Source: Gammaproteobacteria bacterium UBA7449
GTDB lineage: Bacteria > Pseudomonadota > Gammaproteobacteria > Pseudomonadales > Pseudohongiellaceae
Assembly: GCA_002477465.1 (NCBI GenBank)
Contig: DLPV01000011.1
Span: 1 to 53,674 of the forward strand
Length of the DNA stretch: 53,674 nt
Direction: 5' to 3'
Of this stretch, positions 24,070-32,241 are shown piece by piece. Under the pieces are notes generated by a model. It was not told the DNA's origin and ran no database searches. It was given only the letters and a program-made list of their open reading frames with translations. The position numbers and the translations under genes are program-made. The first letter of the stretch is position 1, and each line of letters opens with the position of its first letter.

Positions 24070-25782
24070 TCAGATTTCCAACGCCCCTTTTTCCAGCAGT
24101 TCTCGTGCCACTACCCGCGTGGCCAACACTTCTTCAGTGCCTTCAAAGATAGAGAGTACCCGCGCATCAACAAAGTAGCGACTCACGGCAGTCTCTTCGG
24201 CATAGCCCATACCGCCGTGAATTTGCATGGCCTCCCGGGTGACCCATTCTGCAGCGCGGCAGGCAAAAAGTTTCACCAGGCTCGCCTCCATCTGGCCTTT
24301 GCCTTCATCCATCATCTTTGCGACAGCATAGCTGAACTGGCGCGACGCGGTGATGGTGGCCAGCATGCGGGCCAGCTTGATGCGGGTGATTTGCAGATCG
24401 GCAATCGGCGCACCAAATACCTTGCGCTCGCCGGCGTAGCGCAGTGCCTGTTCATAGGCCGCCTGCATGACACCGGTGGCGCGAGCCGCAGTCTGGATGC
24501 GACCACCGGCAAAGCCGGCCATGGTGTAGTAGAAACCCTTACCCTCGCCCTGCTCTTCACCGATGAGATTTTCTGCCGGCACGAAATAGTCTTCAAAGAA
24601 CAGGTCATAGGAATGCATGCCGCGATAGCCAAGCGTCGCGATGGCCTTGCCGGTGAGAGTGCCGCCTTGCTTTTGCTTATGGCTAAAACTGTGCCCCTTA
24701 TAGATGGGTTTCTTGACCAGAAACAGGCTCAGCCCCTTATAGCCTAATGATGTATCTGGATTGGTCCGGGCCAATACCACCAGCACCTCGGAGCGGCCAG
24801 CAAAAGTACACCAGGTCTTGGCACCGTTGAGCAGCCAGCCACCCCCTGTTCTACTGGCCTTGAGCGAAACCGCGGCGACATCAGAACCTGTATTGGGTTC
24901 GGTGATGGAAATGGCGCAGAGTTCCTTACCCGCTGCCAGAGGTGGCAGCCACTTTTCCTGCTGTGCCGGCGTACCCCCAGCGAGCAGCGCTCGGGCGGCG
25001 ATCTCTGGTCGGGTAATCAGACTGCCGGCGGCACCGAGAGAGCCACGCGACAATTCCTCGGTGACCACGATCATGCCCAGGCTGTCCGGCTTGTCATCGG
25101 GCTGCAGCCCACCGAAACGCTCCGGGATACAGGTGCCGAAACAGCCCATCTCGGCAGCCGGACCAATGATCTGTTCCGGAATGTCGAGGTCTTCGCGGTG
25201 GATGGATTCGGCCAGCGGTGCGACCACCTCATCGGCGAAGCGTTTGAAGGTGTTGGCGATTAATTCTTTTTCTTCTGACAACCCAGACGGTAGCCGCTGG
25301 ACAGACATCTCAGATAAATCCCTGCCGACTAAATCATAGTGCAGGTTGCCGCCGTTGAACTCGAGGTAACTGGATAGTTCCTCGTTAGCAAGAATTGCAT
25401 CGGCCGAGTTCTTTCCAGCCGAAAGATTGCCACCGCCGGCGAAACTTTGCGCCAGTAAATCTCGGGTCTTTTCAGCCACAAAGCTAAGTGCCAGAGCCTG
25501 GCCAATCGTGTCATCCTGACTACCCTCGGCGTAATCCAGGTAACTCCGCGCCGCCCAGATATTCGCGCTTTGTACCGCCATGTCGTAGCAGGCCTGCTGA
25601 TACTGCTCCAGCTTTTTTTCGCTTAGCTTGCCAGCCCCAGTAATTGGATCGGCCCCACAATTGATACGAATGGTCCGTATCTCGCCATTTATCATTTTCT
25701 GGGCGTGAGTCAGCGCAACTCGAGCCAGCTTGAATTGCTCGTCAATGGATGGAGAACTTCTTAGCTCTATACGCTTTTCCAA
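24070..25782 (-). CDS. Acyl-CoA dehydrogenase with N-terminal extension (Mcd-like)
   Basis: About 570 residues, well above the usual 380-400. Residues 1-150 are an extra helical domain, then a standard acyl-CoA dehydrogenase: AISITEPNTGSDVAAV (FAD contact), GGWLLNGAKTWCTFAG, MQIHGGMGYAEET and the C-terminal SIFEGTEEVLATRVVAREL with the catalytic Glu in the usual medium-chain position. This size and C-terminus resemble (2S)-methylsuccinyl-CoA dehydrogenase (Mcd), which acts on branched acyl-CoA in the ethylmalonyl-CoA pathway, but I cannot prove the substrate. The frame is open to 25824, overlapping the thiolase stop; I chose TTG 25782, eight bases after that stop, though no clear ribosome-binding site is seen. 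Confidence 0.85.
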   Translation of the reverse strand: MEKRIELRSSPSIDEQFKLARVALTHAQKMINGEIRTIRINCGADPITGAGKLSEKKLEQYQQACYDMAVQSANIWAARSYLDYAEGSQDDTIGQALALSFVAEKTRDLLAQSFAGGGNLSAGKNSADAILANEELSSYLEFNGGNLHYDLVGRDLSEMSVQRLPSGLSEEKELIANTFKRFADEVVAPLAESIHREDLDIPEQIIGPAAEMGCFGTCIPERFGGLQPDDKPDSLGMIVVTEELSRGSLGAAGSLITRPEIAARALLAGGTPAQQEKWLPPLAAGKELCAISITEPNTGSDVAAVSLKASRTGGGWLLNGAKTWCTFAGRSEVLVVLARTNPDTSLGYKGLSLFLVKKPIYKGHSFSHKQKQGGTLTGKAIATLGYRGMHSYDLFFEDYFVPAENLIGEEQGEGKGFYYTMAGFAGGRIQTAARATGVMQAAYEQALRYAGERKVFGAPIADLQITRIKLARMLATITASRQFSYAVAKMMDEGKGQMEASLVKLFACRAAEWVTREAMQIHGGMGYAEETAVSRYFVDARVLSIFEGTEEVLATRVVARELLEKGALEI

Positions 25783-25790
25783 GGAGGCGC

Positions 25791-26999
25791 CTAACCGTAG
25801 GGCCCAACGATGGAAATAGAACAAATATTTTGATGCGGGAAACCGCCAAGATTGTGATTCAGGCCCATCTTCGGATCTGACAACTGACGCGATCCAGCCC
25901 TTCCCTGCAACTGCAGGTAATTTTCATAGAGCATGCGCAGACCCGAGGCACCAATGGGATGACCGAAGCACTTGAGCCCGCCGTCTATCTGACAGGGATT
26001 GCTGCCTTCTGCATCAAAGGTGCCATCTAGCACATCTTTCACCCCAGCACCCTCTTCGGCCAGCTGCAAGTCTTCCATAGTGACCAGCTCAGTGATGGAG
26101 AAACAGTCATGCACTTCAGTCATGGTGATTTCATCTTTCGGCTTACGAATGCCGGCCTCATCGTAGGCACGCTGGGAGGCAATGCGGGTGGTCTTTAAAT
26201 AGGAGCCATCCCAGCTGGCGTGACTGGATTCTGTACCGTTGGATACCGCCAGCTGCAATGCCTTCACCGCCACCAGGTTTTCCTTACCCAGACTCTTGGC
26301 TATCTCTGGCGTGGTGACGATGGCGCAGGCGGAGCCGTCGCTCACGCCGCAGCAATCGAACAGTCCGATAGGCTCAGCAATGAACGGCGCATTGATCGCC
26401 TGCTCTTCGGTAATCTCTCGCTGCAGGTGGGCCTTGGGATTCTTGGCGCCGTTGGCGTGGCTCTTCACCGAGACATGGGCCATGGCGCGCTTCAGGTCAT
26501 CCTTGTTTACCTTGTGCTTGGCCCGGTAACCAGAGGCCAGCTGGGCGAAGGCGCCAGGGGCAGACAGATTGGGCCAATACATATCATTTTCCACACCCCG
26601 GCTGCGTTGCGGTAAGCCGCCATAACCGGTGTCCTTCAGTTTTTCGACACCGAGTGCCAGTGCAATGTCGCAGGCGCCGGAAGCTACCGCATAGACCGCT
26701 CCGCGAAAAGCTTCGGTACCGGTGGCGCACATATTCTCAACCTTGGTGACCGGGATGTAATTCAGGCGCAGGGCAATAGACAGAGGCATCGCGCTGGAAC
26801 CCACGTTAAACGCGTCAATCCCGGCGCCAAACCAGGCCGCTTCGATTTGATTGCGCTCGACTCCAGCATCGGCCAAACATTCTTCAAAGGCCTCAACCAT
26901 GAGATCGGAAGGGCTGGCGTCCCAGCGTTCACCGAATTTGCTGCAGCCCATGCCGAGTATGACGACTTTATCTTTAATTCCACTTGCCATAACTGTCAC
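25791..26999 (-). CDS. Thiolase (SCP2-thiolase/acetyl-CoA acetyltransferase-like)
   Basis: 402 residues. The nucleophilic Cys is in VENMCATGTEAFRGAV, and the C-terminal part shows GGLKCFGHPIGASGLRM, with the His of GHPIGASG as catalytic base; the usual second Cys motif near the end (CxG) is not obvious, as in SCP2-type thiolases. The pattern GMGCSKFGERWDASPSDLMV at the start is also of that branch. Cleaves 3-ketoacyl-CoA or joins two acyl-CoAs. It directly follows (27 bases) the gene for the HMG-CoA-synthase-like/DUF35 fusion, a pairing discussed in the findings. Confidence 0.9.
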   Translation of the reverse strand: MTVMASGIKDKVVILGMGCSKFGERWDASPSDLMVEAFEECLADAGVERNQIEAAWFGAGIDAFNVGSSAMPLSIALRLNYIPVTKVENMCATGTEAFRGAVYAVASGACDIALALGVEKLKDTGYGGLPQRSRGVENDMYWPNLSAPGAFAQLASGYRAKHKVNKDDLKRAMAHVSVKSHANGAKNPKAHLQREITEEQAINAPFIAEPIGLFDCCGVSDGSACAIVTTPEIAKSLGKENLVAVKALQLAVSNGTESSHASWDGSYLKTTRIASQRAYDEAGIRKPKDEITMTEVHDCFSITELVTMEDLQLAEEGAGVKDVLDGTFDAEGSNPCQIDGGLKCFGHPIGASGLRMLYENYLQLQGRAGSRQLSDPKMGLNHNLGGFPHQNICSISIVGPYG

Positions 27000-27026
27000 C
27001 GTTTCGTGTTGAGCGCATCTATCCGC

Positions 27027-28472
27027 TCAGTCTTCAACTATTGCCTTCCAGAAGTATTTTCTAAAACCACGCTGAGGGTCGAACTGCCTGATGCGAAAAT
27101 GCACGGAGACCCGGGAGCCTGAATCAATGCTGCCTTCCTCCACTTCGGTGAAGTCCATCATCAGCTTGCCGCCGCCATCAAATTCCACCATGCCGAAATA
27201 AGCCGGGGGACTCCAATCGAAAGTGAGCCGATCCGCAGTCCAGGTTAACACCGTGCCCTGTTGGCTGGCGAAACTGTAAACATCCTGGCTATCGAGGGCA
27301 TTACATTCCGGATTAACACAATACTTTTCGCGGGGAATCTGCACGGTGCCACATTCACGGCACTTACCACCCAGGAAGCTTGTGAGTAAATCCTTGCGCC
27401 GGTTATAGCCCGAGAGATAGGTCTGCTTGTCGGCCTCGCCGCGCTTGCCGATATCGCGCTCAACTAGGTTATTGAAGCTGAGAAACTTGTTGTAATTGGT
27501 CTCTTCCCGGCGCCTCATCAAGGCAGATGATAGACCGAGCCGCGGCTTACACTGTGCCAGCTTGTCGGTTGCGCGCAGCAGTATGGCGTCGCAGCCCTGC
27601 CCGAAGCCCAATAATAGAATAGTGTCTCCAGCGGTCGCTGATTCGAGGGCCTTGGCCAACAGTAATAAGGGTTGCGCCGCACCGGCAACGCCGACAGAAG
27701 CAATCTGGTTATCGACTATCGCCTCGGCGTTAATGCCCAGGCGTTTAGCCAAGGCTGCGGGCGTGCGTGCCTGGTCGGTAGGAAGAATAAAATGCTTGAT
27801 GTCAGCCGCAGCCACACCAGCGTCATCGAGGACTGACTCCACCACGGTCGGCACTATCTTCATAAAGCCTTCGTCGCGAATCCAGCGCTCTTCCCAGTCA
27901 TAGTCGAAATCGGCGCCGTCGCCACGATAGTGATCGATAAAATCCACCGCGTGGGTGGCGACGCCCAGACACTGGGCAATGACGTCATCATCGCCAATCG
28001 CCACAGCGGCTGCGGCGTCACCCCACAGCATCTCGGCACGCGAACCTGCCTTGGTACGACGATGCTCTGAGGCAACCAGCAGCTGGTTGCCATTGCGGTT
28101 GCTTTCCAGGCAATTGATCAGGGCGGAAGTCGCCGCGCGCTGAGAAGCTGAGCAGTCCATGGTGCTGATGGTGCGATCCAGGCTAAGCGCCTCGGCAATG
28201 ACCACCGAGTTTTGTCTGTCCAAAAACGGCAGCGTGGTGGAGGCAAGTTTGAGACTGGAGACTCTTGCTTCAGTCAGCGCGGACAGGCAGTCGGTGGTCG
28301 CCTCCACCGCCATGGTGATGGTGTCTTCATCCCAGTTACAGATGCTACGCTCACCCTTAGCAAGACCTTTCAGGCTGGCATCGAACCAGGCATTGGCCTC
28401 GGCCATAGCCTGCTTGCCAAGCCTAAGTCTTGGCAGGTAGACGCCGTAAGAAGTAATTCCCTTCATGCTCAA
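27027..28472 (-). CDS. HMG-CoA-synthase-like protein fused to a DUF35 OB-fold domain
   Basis: 481 residues in two parts. Residues 1-330 have the thiolase-like fold of 3-oxoacyl-ACP synthase III/HMG-CoA synthase: ITSYGVYLPRLRL at the start, EDTITMAVEATTDCL, the probable nucleophile Cys in MDCSASQRAATSAL, and NQIASVGVAGAAQPLLLL. Residues about 365-480 form a DUF35 rubredoxin-like zinc ribbon (GGKCRECGTVQIPREKYCVN and a further Cys) plus OB fold ending in a W-x-x-D-R-L-type strand region. In archaea DUF35 proteins hold thiolase and HMG-CoA synthase together. Here the domain is fused. The usual FabH His-Gln-Ala-Asn motif is replaced by LPTDQART, so the exact reaction is unclear. Confidence 0.85.
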   Translation of the reverse strand: MSMKGITSYGVYLPRLRLGKQAMAEANAWFDASLKGLAKGERSICNWDEDTITMAVEATTDCLSALTEARVSSLKLASTTLPFLDRQNSVVIAEALSLDRTISTMDCSASQRAATSALINCLESNRNGNQLLVASEHRRTKAGSRAEMLWGDAAAAVAIGDDDVIAQCLGVATHAVDFIDHYRGDGADFDYDWEERWIRDEGFMKIVPTVVESVLDDAGVAAADIKHFILPTDQARTPAALAKRLGINAEAIVDNQIASVGVAGAAQPLLLLAKALESATAGDTILLLGFGQGCDAILLRATDKLAQCKPRLGLSSALMRRREETNYNKFLSFNNLVERDIGKRGEADKQTYLSGYNRRKDLLTSFLGGKCRECGTVQIPREKYCVNPECNALDSQDVYSFASQQGTVLTWTADRLTFDWSPPAYFGMVEFDGGGKLMMDFTEVEEGSIDSGSRVSVHFRIRQFDPQRGFRKYFWKAIVED

Positions 28473-28487
28473 TTCACTTACTCTGTT

Positions 28488-29627
28488 TTATACCGTACGA
28501 CTAATAACCAGCTTCATGATTTCGGACGATCCGCCATAGATGCGACGCACCCGGGAATCGGCGTAAAGCCGCGAAATCGGATACTCACTCATATAACCGT
28601 AGCCACCAAAAAACTGCAGGCAATCATCAATGATTTGATTGCCAGTCTCAGTGGTCCAAAGCTTGGCCATGGCGCCTTCCTCTGGGGTGAGCTTGCCTTC
28701 ATTGATTTTTGCCAGACACTGGTCCAGGTAGGCCCAACCTACCGCGAGGCTGGTCTTGGCCTCGGCCAACTTAAACTGGGTATTCTGAAAATCTAAAATC
28801 GCCTGGCCGAAGGCCTTACGCTCTTTCACATAATCTACGGTGAGCTCATAGGCACGCTGCGCCTCGGCAAAGGCGCGACAGGCGATGGTGATGCGCTCGC
28901 GAGGCAGTTCATTCATCAACACGGCGAAGCCGCCACCCTCGCTTCCTAACAGGTTTGTGACTGGCACACGCACATCGGTGAAAAACAATTCGGAGGTATC
29001 AGCGGCTTTCTGGCCGATCTTGTCCAGGTTGCGTCCGCGCGCAAAACCCTCGCGATCAGTCTCAACAATGATCAGGCTGATACCCCTCGCGCCAGCCCCA
29101 GGGTCAGTCGAGCAAACCAGCAGCACAAAGTCGCAATTTTGACCATTGGTGATGAAAGTCTTCTGCCCGTTGATCACATAGTCATCGCCGTCTCTTAACG
29201 CCGTGGTCTTCACGGCCTTGAGGTCGCTGCCACAGCCGGGCTCAGACATGCCAATGGCAGCGATGGCTTCGCCGCTCACCATTGGGGGCAACCAACGCTG
29301 CCTCTGCTCTTCGGTGCCACTGTGTAATAGATAGTAGGAAACAATATCAGAAGAGACAGAGAAGCCAACGCTGGCGCCGCCGATCGCATAACCCACCTCT
29401 TCCGACAGAACCATGTTATAGAGGAAATCTGCGCCGGGTCCGCCATAGGCTTCGGGGACGCCGCAGCAGTGGAAACCCATCTCTCCGGCTTTCAACCAGA
29501 ACTCGCGGGGCAGTACCCCTTCTTTTTCCCACTGCGCGATATTAGACTCCAACTCCTCGCGGAAAAAGCGACGGGCATTGCTGCGGAAGAGTTCGTGATC
29601 AGTATTGAAGATTGCTCGATCGTGCAT
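28488..29627 (-). CDS. Acyl-CoA dehydrogenase, long-chain/isovaleryl-like
   Basis: About 379 residues with the complete family pattern: AIGMSEPGCGSDLKAVKTTA, YVINGQKTFITNGQNCD, YVKERKAFGQAI, FFGGYGYMSEYPISRLYADS and IYGGSSEIMKLVIS. The IYGG form lacks the Glu of medium-chain enzymes; in long-chain and isovaleryl-type enzymes the catalytic Glu lies earlier, consistent with LPRERITIACRAFAEAQ here. Uses FAD to make a 2-enoyl-CoA. I chose the ATG at 29627 (MHDRAIFNTDHELF); the frame is open to 29711 and another ATG is at 29651. First gene of the leftward acyl-CoA cluster, divergent from the RNA ligase-like gene. Confidence 0.92.
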   Translation of the reverse strand: MHDRAIFNTDHELFRSNARRFFREELESNIAQWEKEGVLPREFWLKAGEMGFHCCGVPEAYGGPGADFLYNMVLSEEVGYAIGGASVGFSVSSDIVSYYLLHSGTEEQRQRWLPPMVSGEAIAAIGMSEPGCGSDLKAVKTTALRDGDDYVINGQKTFITNGQNCDFVLLVCSTDPGAGARGISLIIVETDREGFARGRNLDKIGQKAADTSELFFTDVRVPVTNLLGSEGGGFAVLMNELPRERITIACRAFAEAQRAYELTVDYVKERKAFGQAILDFQNTQFKLAEAKTSLAVGWAYLDQCLAKINEGKLTPEEGAMAKLWTTETGNQIIDDCLQFFGGYGYMSEYPISRLYADSRVRRIYGGSSEIMKLVISRTV

Positions 29628-29679
29628 AGTCTGCTTTGATGACGTCGACATGGCGCGAAGCCAGGGAGCAGAGATTCTA

Positions 29680-30258
29680 ATGCAATCATCGAGTAATTGC
29701 GAAGCCAGCAAGATCAGGGTTTTTGTTGGACTTCAGACGCTAGCAGGGGACTGGCTGGCACCAGTCAGACAGTCCTTATACGAAGAATCATACCCGGGCA
29801 TTGAAAGCCTGAGATTGACGCCAGAACGCAATCTGCACGTGACGCTAAAATTTCTTGGTCTGATGGCTGAAGAGGCGATTCCCGAACTGTCGCTCCACCT
29901 GGCGCAGGTCTGCGCGAAACATCAGGTTTTTAACTATCACTGCCGAGGTCTGGGGCATTTCAAACAGTCGATCTGGCTTGGCGTAGACCCAAGTCCTGAG
30001 CTGCTAGCACTGTCAAAGGACATCGAGAACTGCTGCGCTCTACTGGGCTTTGCCGCTGAGCAAAAACGCTTTACGCCCCACGTGACCATGGCGCGCTACG
30101 GCAAGGCGGCGCGCCCCCCACTTTCAAATCTCACCGACCGCTTCGGCGAACAGGAATGGTTTGTAGGTGCAATCAGTGAAGCCTGCCTGTTTAAGTCGGA
30201 AACACTGCCCGCTGGCGCCAAGTACACGGTCATCGAGCGCTACCCACTAAAGCCATAG
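29680..30258 (+). CDS. thpR: RNA 2',3'-cyclic phosphodiesterase (2'-5' RNA ligase family)
   Basis: About 192 residues of the 2H phosphoesterase superfamily. Both HxTx motifs are visible: NLHVTLKFLG and TPHVTMARYG, separated by about 80 residues as in E. coli ThpR (LigT). The protein hydrolyses 2',3'-cyclic phosphate ends and was first described as a 2'-5' RNA ligase in vitro. GGGAG is eleven bases before the ATG at 29680; an upstream ATG (29650) would overlap the divergent dehydrogenase start. Single gene on the plus strand. Confidence 0.9.
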   Translation: MQSSSNCEASKIRVFVGLQTLAGDWLAPVRQSLYEESYPGIESLRLTPERNLHVTLKFLGLMAEEAIPELSLHLAQVCAKHQVFNYHCRGLGHFKQSIWLGVDPSPELLALSKDIENCCALLGFAAEQKRFTPHVTMARYGKAARPPLSNLTDRFGEQEWFVGAISEACLFKSETLPAGAKYTVIERYPLKP

Positions 30259-30276
30259 CAGCGCTGAAGAATCCTG

Positions 30277-30784
30277 TCAGCACTTATACTTGTCATTGAG
30301 GCCCTGCCCAGCCAGCACCATAGGTGTAATTTTTTCGAGGCACGACAGCCTGGTTTTCTCCTGCTTGGCTGATCCCACATGGTCAGCATAGTCGCGCTGC
30401 TTGCCTGGGGTCAGAGCATTGAATGCTTGCTTCAGTTTCGCGCTTTTCTTCATCGCGGCATCCAGCTCCGCTGGCACAGTCAGGGTTTTCTTTGGGGCAG
30501 GTTGGATGGCCTTTCCGGCACGCTGATTCTCAATGGCTTCCTTGACGTAAGCCTTCACCTTTCGACGGTTAAATTTATCACCCTGTTCAAAACGTCAATG
30601 CCGCGAGACCGACCACGTTCTTTCCCTCAAGCGTGTAAGTGGGTGTGCCCCACTCCACCGCTTCTTCCATCTCGGTGCTTCGCATGACTTTGCGCGCCGC
30701 GTTGAGTATCTCTGCCCACTGCTCGTGCTTCTCTATATAAGCCTCTACTTTCTGACTGACCTCGTCTGGTTTTACTGTTGCCAT
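30277..30784 (-). pseudogene. Broken YdeI-like (DUF1801/OmdA) gene
   Basis: Two frames together make a YdeI-type protein. The first (from ATG 30784, with GGAGG ahead) gives 65 residues ending GTPTYTLEGKNVVGLAAL, the conserved DUF1801 part, then a TGA at 30587. The second frame gives FEQGDKFNRRKVKAYVKEAI and the C-terminal basic helix domain down to 30277. About 40 residues that intact homologs have between GLAA and the RKVKAYV segment are missing, so an internal deletion with frameshift is likely. Sits directly downstream of the RimJ-like gene. Confidence 0.75.
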
Positions 30785-30786
30785 TG

Positions 30787-31323
30787 TTACCTCCGTTGGT
30801 CAGGGTTGATCAGAGAGTTCAACACATGATCTTCCCATCTGCCGTTGATAAGAATATAGGATTTCGCAACTCCCTCGCGCTCGAAGCCGAGGTTCTGTAG
30901 CAGTGCTTCAGAACGCTTGTTGGCCGGCATATGATTGGCCATGATCCGATGCAGCCTCAGCTCCTCGAATGCATACTTAATCGCGAACTGAACAATACAC
31001 TTCATATAGCCCTGGCCCTGGTAGCATTCAGCGATCGAGTAACCCATGTGGCAGGCCTGCATAACGCCGCGCACAATATTGCTGATGGAACAGCTGCCTA
31101 TGACATGGGTCTGTTGTTCGTCGGTTCCGATAAAGTGTACGGACTGATCGCTCTTGAACTCCAGCTCGCGCTCTTTCAGGCGCTGCTTCCAGTTATCTAC
31201 CGAGTGGTAGTTGCGCGGCACTCCGGGACTCCAGGGTTGCAGGTGCTGTTCGTTCTCAGCAAAGTAGTTGGCCATGAGGGTTTCGTGGCCTGGCTTTGCT
31301 CTGATGATATTGATCTCGCTCAA
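30787..31323 (-). CDS. rimJ: RimJ/RimL-type ribosomal-protein N-acetyltransferase
   Basis: 178 residues, GNAT fold of the RimJ branch: NEQHLQPWSPGVPRNYHSVD at the N-terminus (RimJ has HLQPWEP at this place), FIGTDEQQTHVIGSCSISNI and the acetyl-CoA site AECYQGQGYMKCIVQFAIKY, then HRIMANHMPANKRSEALLQN. E. coli RimJ acetylates the N-terminus of ribosomal protein S5. Begins at TTG with AGAGG seven bases ahead; 18 bases after another GNAT gene. Assignment to RimJ itself rather than a relative is likely but not certain. Confidence 0.85.
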   Translation of the reverse strand: MSEINIIRAKPGHETLMANYFAENEQHLQPWSPGVPRNYHSVDNWKQRLKERELEFKSDQSVHFIGTDEQQTHVIGSCSISNIVRGVMQACHMGYSIAECYQGQGYMKCIVQFAIKYAFEELRLHRIMANHMPANKRSEALLQNLGFEREGVAKSYILINGRWEDHVLNSLINPDQRR

Positions 31324-31341
31324 ACTACTGCCTCTGATTGA

Positions 31342-31821
31342 TTATTGCGCCTCTGACAAAGTCAGAATCATCAGCAAGGTAGGGTCGCCCCGCACAGAAA
31401 GCTGCTCAATAGGTTGCCAACCTAACTTGGTATAGAGGCCACCACTCAGGTTTTGCGTCTGAAGATACAGATGGGGCAGCCCTTTCTCCCTGGCAAGTTC
31501 AATTGCGCGCGCCGCAATTCGAGATCCCAGCTGTCTGCCACGCCAGTTCTCGTCAACATAGACACTGCTCAGCCAGTGTTGTTTGTCCGGAAACAGCTCC
31601 TCCAGTTCCTGTCGCTTTAGTGCCGCGACCGCTACCGGCTCATCATCTACCGAAGCGATAATATGGATTGGAAATTCGGTCTTGCTCAGGGAGTCAGCGA
31701 GTTGTTGTTCGAGACTACTGAAATCAGAACCCATGCGATCATTCCATACCGTATGCCACCAGCGAATAATCTGGGGCACCAGTTCCGGTTGATCTGCAAG
31801 ATAACCGAATTGGACGGGCAT
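31342..31821 (-). CDS. GNAT-family N-acetyltransferase
   Basis: 159 residues. The acetyl-CoA motif is in LSSVYVDENWRGRQLGSRIA (residues about 85-105, R-G-x-x-L/G-x-x-L-type), preceded by a beta-hairpin that ends AVAALKRQELEELFP, and followed by HLYLQTQNLSGGLYTKLGW, the typical C-terminal segment. Substrate unknown. Starts the pair with the RimJ-like gene. Confidence 0.88.
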   Translation of the reverse strand: MPVQFGYLADQPELVPQIIRWWHTVWNDRMGSDFSSLEQQLADSLSKTEFPIHIIASVDDEPVAVAALKRQELEELFPDKQHWLSSVYVDENWRGRQLGSRIAARAIELAREKGLPHLYLQTQNLSGGLYTKLGWQPIEQLSVRGDPTLLMILTLSEAQ

Positions 31822-31938
31822 GGAAGTACCTGCTGTGAGTCAACAGCAGTGTACTGCCAGCTATCTGGAATTAACAGGCGCCCTAACTGTTCAGCTGGAC
31901 GCGCTCGACGTCTTCAATCTAACCGTAGCTAGATGTAA

Positions 31939-32127
31939 TCACACGCTCACCTTCGGATTTTCAGTACGCCCCAGGATATGCAGCGAGGTCGACTTGCCAC
32001 AGCCAGAAGGCTACATGATTGAAGTGAATTCGCCCTCTTCGATAGTGAGATCAACGCTATCCAGTGCCGTCGTTTCGATGTCTTCAGTACGAAAGAGCTT
32101 TGCCAAGCCCTCAATTTTAATGATCAT
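31939..32127 (-). pseudogene. N-terminal fragment of an ABC-transporter ATPase (LolD/MacB-like)
   Basis: From ATG 32127 the minus strand reads MIIKIEGLAKLFRTEDIETT, then ALDSVDLTIEEGEFTSIM, a TAG at 32011-32013, then PSGCGKSTSLHILG. The TAG is at the first Gly of the Walker A motif (GPSGCGKST). The frame ends at 31939 after about 60 codons and the rest of the ATPase is absent. Homologs of about 230 residues partner with MacB/FtsX-type permeases; none is nearby. Clear gene remnant. Confidence 0.8.
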
Positions 32128-32241
32128 TGCCCTGTCCCCAGCGGCTAATTCAAATAAGCATCTGTGTACTTTAATCACGCCAATACTTAAATAGATGCCG
32201 GGACCTGGCTTCGGTTACTAAGAAACTTGAATTTTTTGGCT

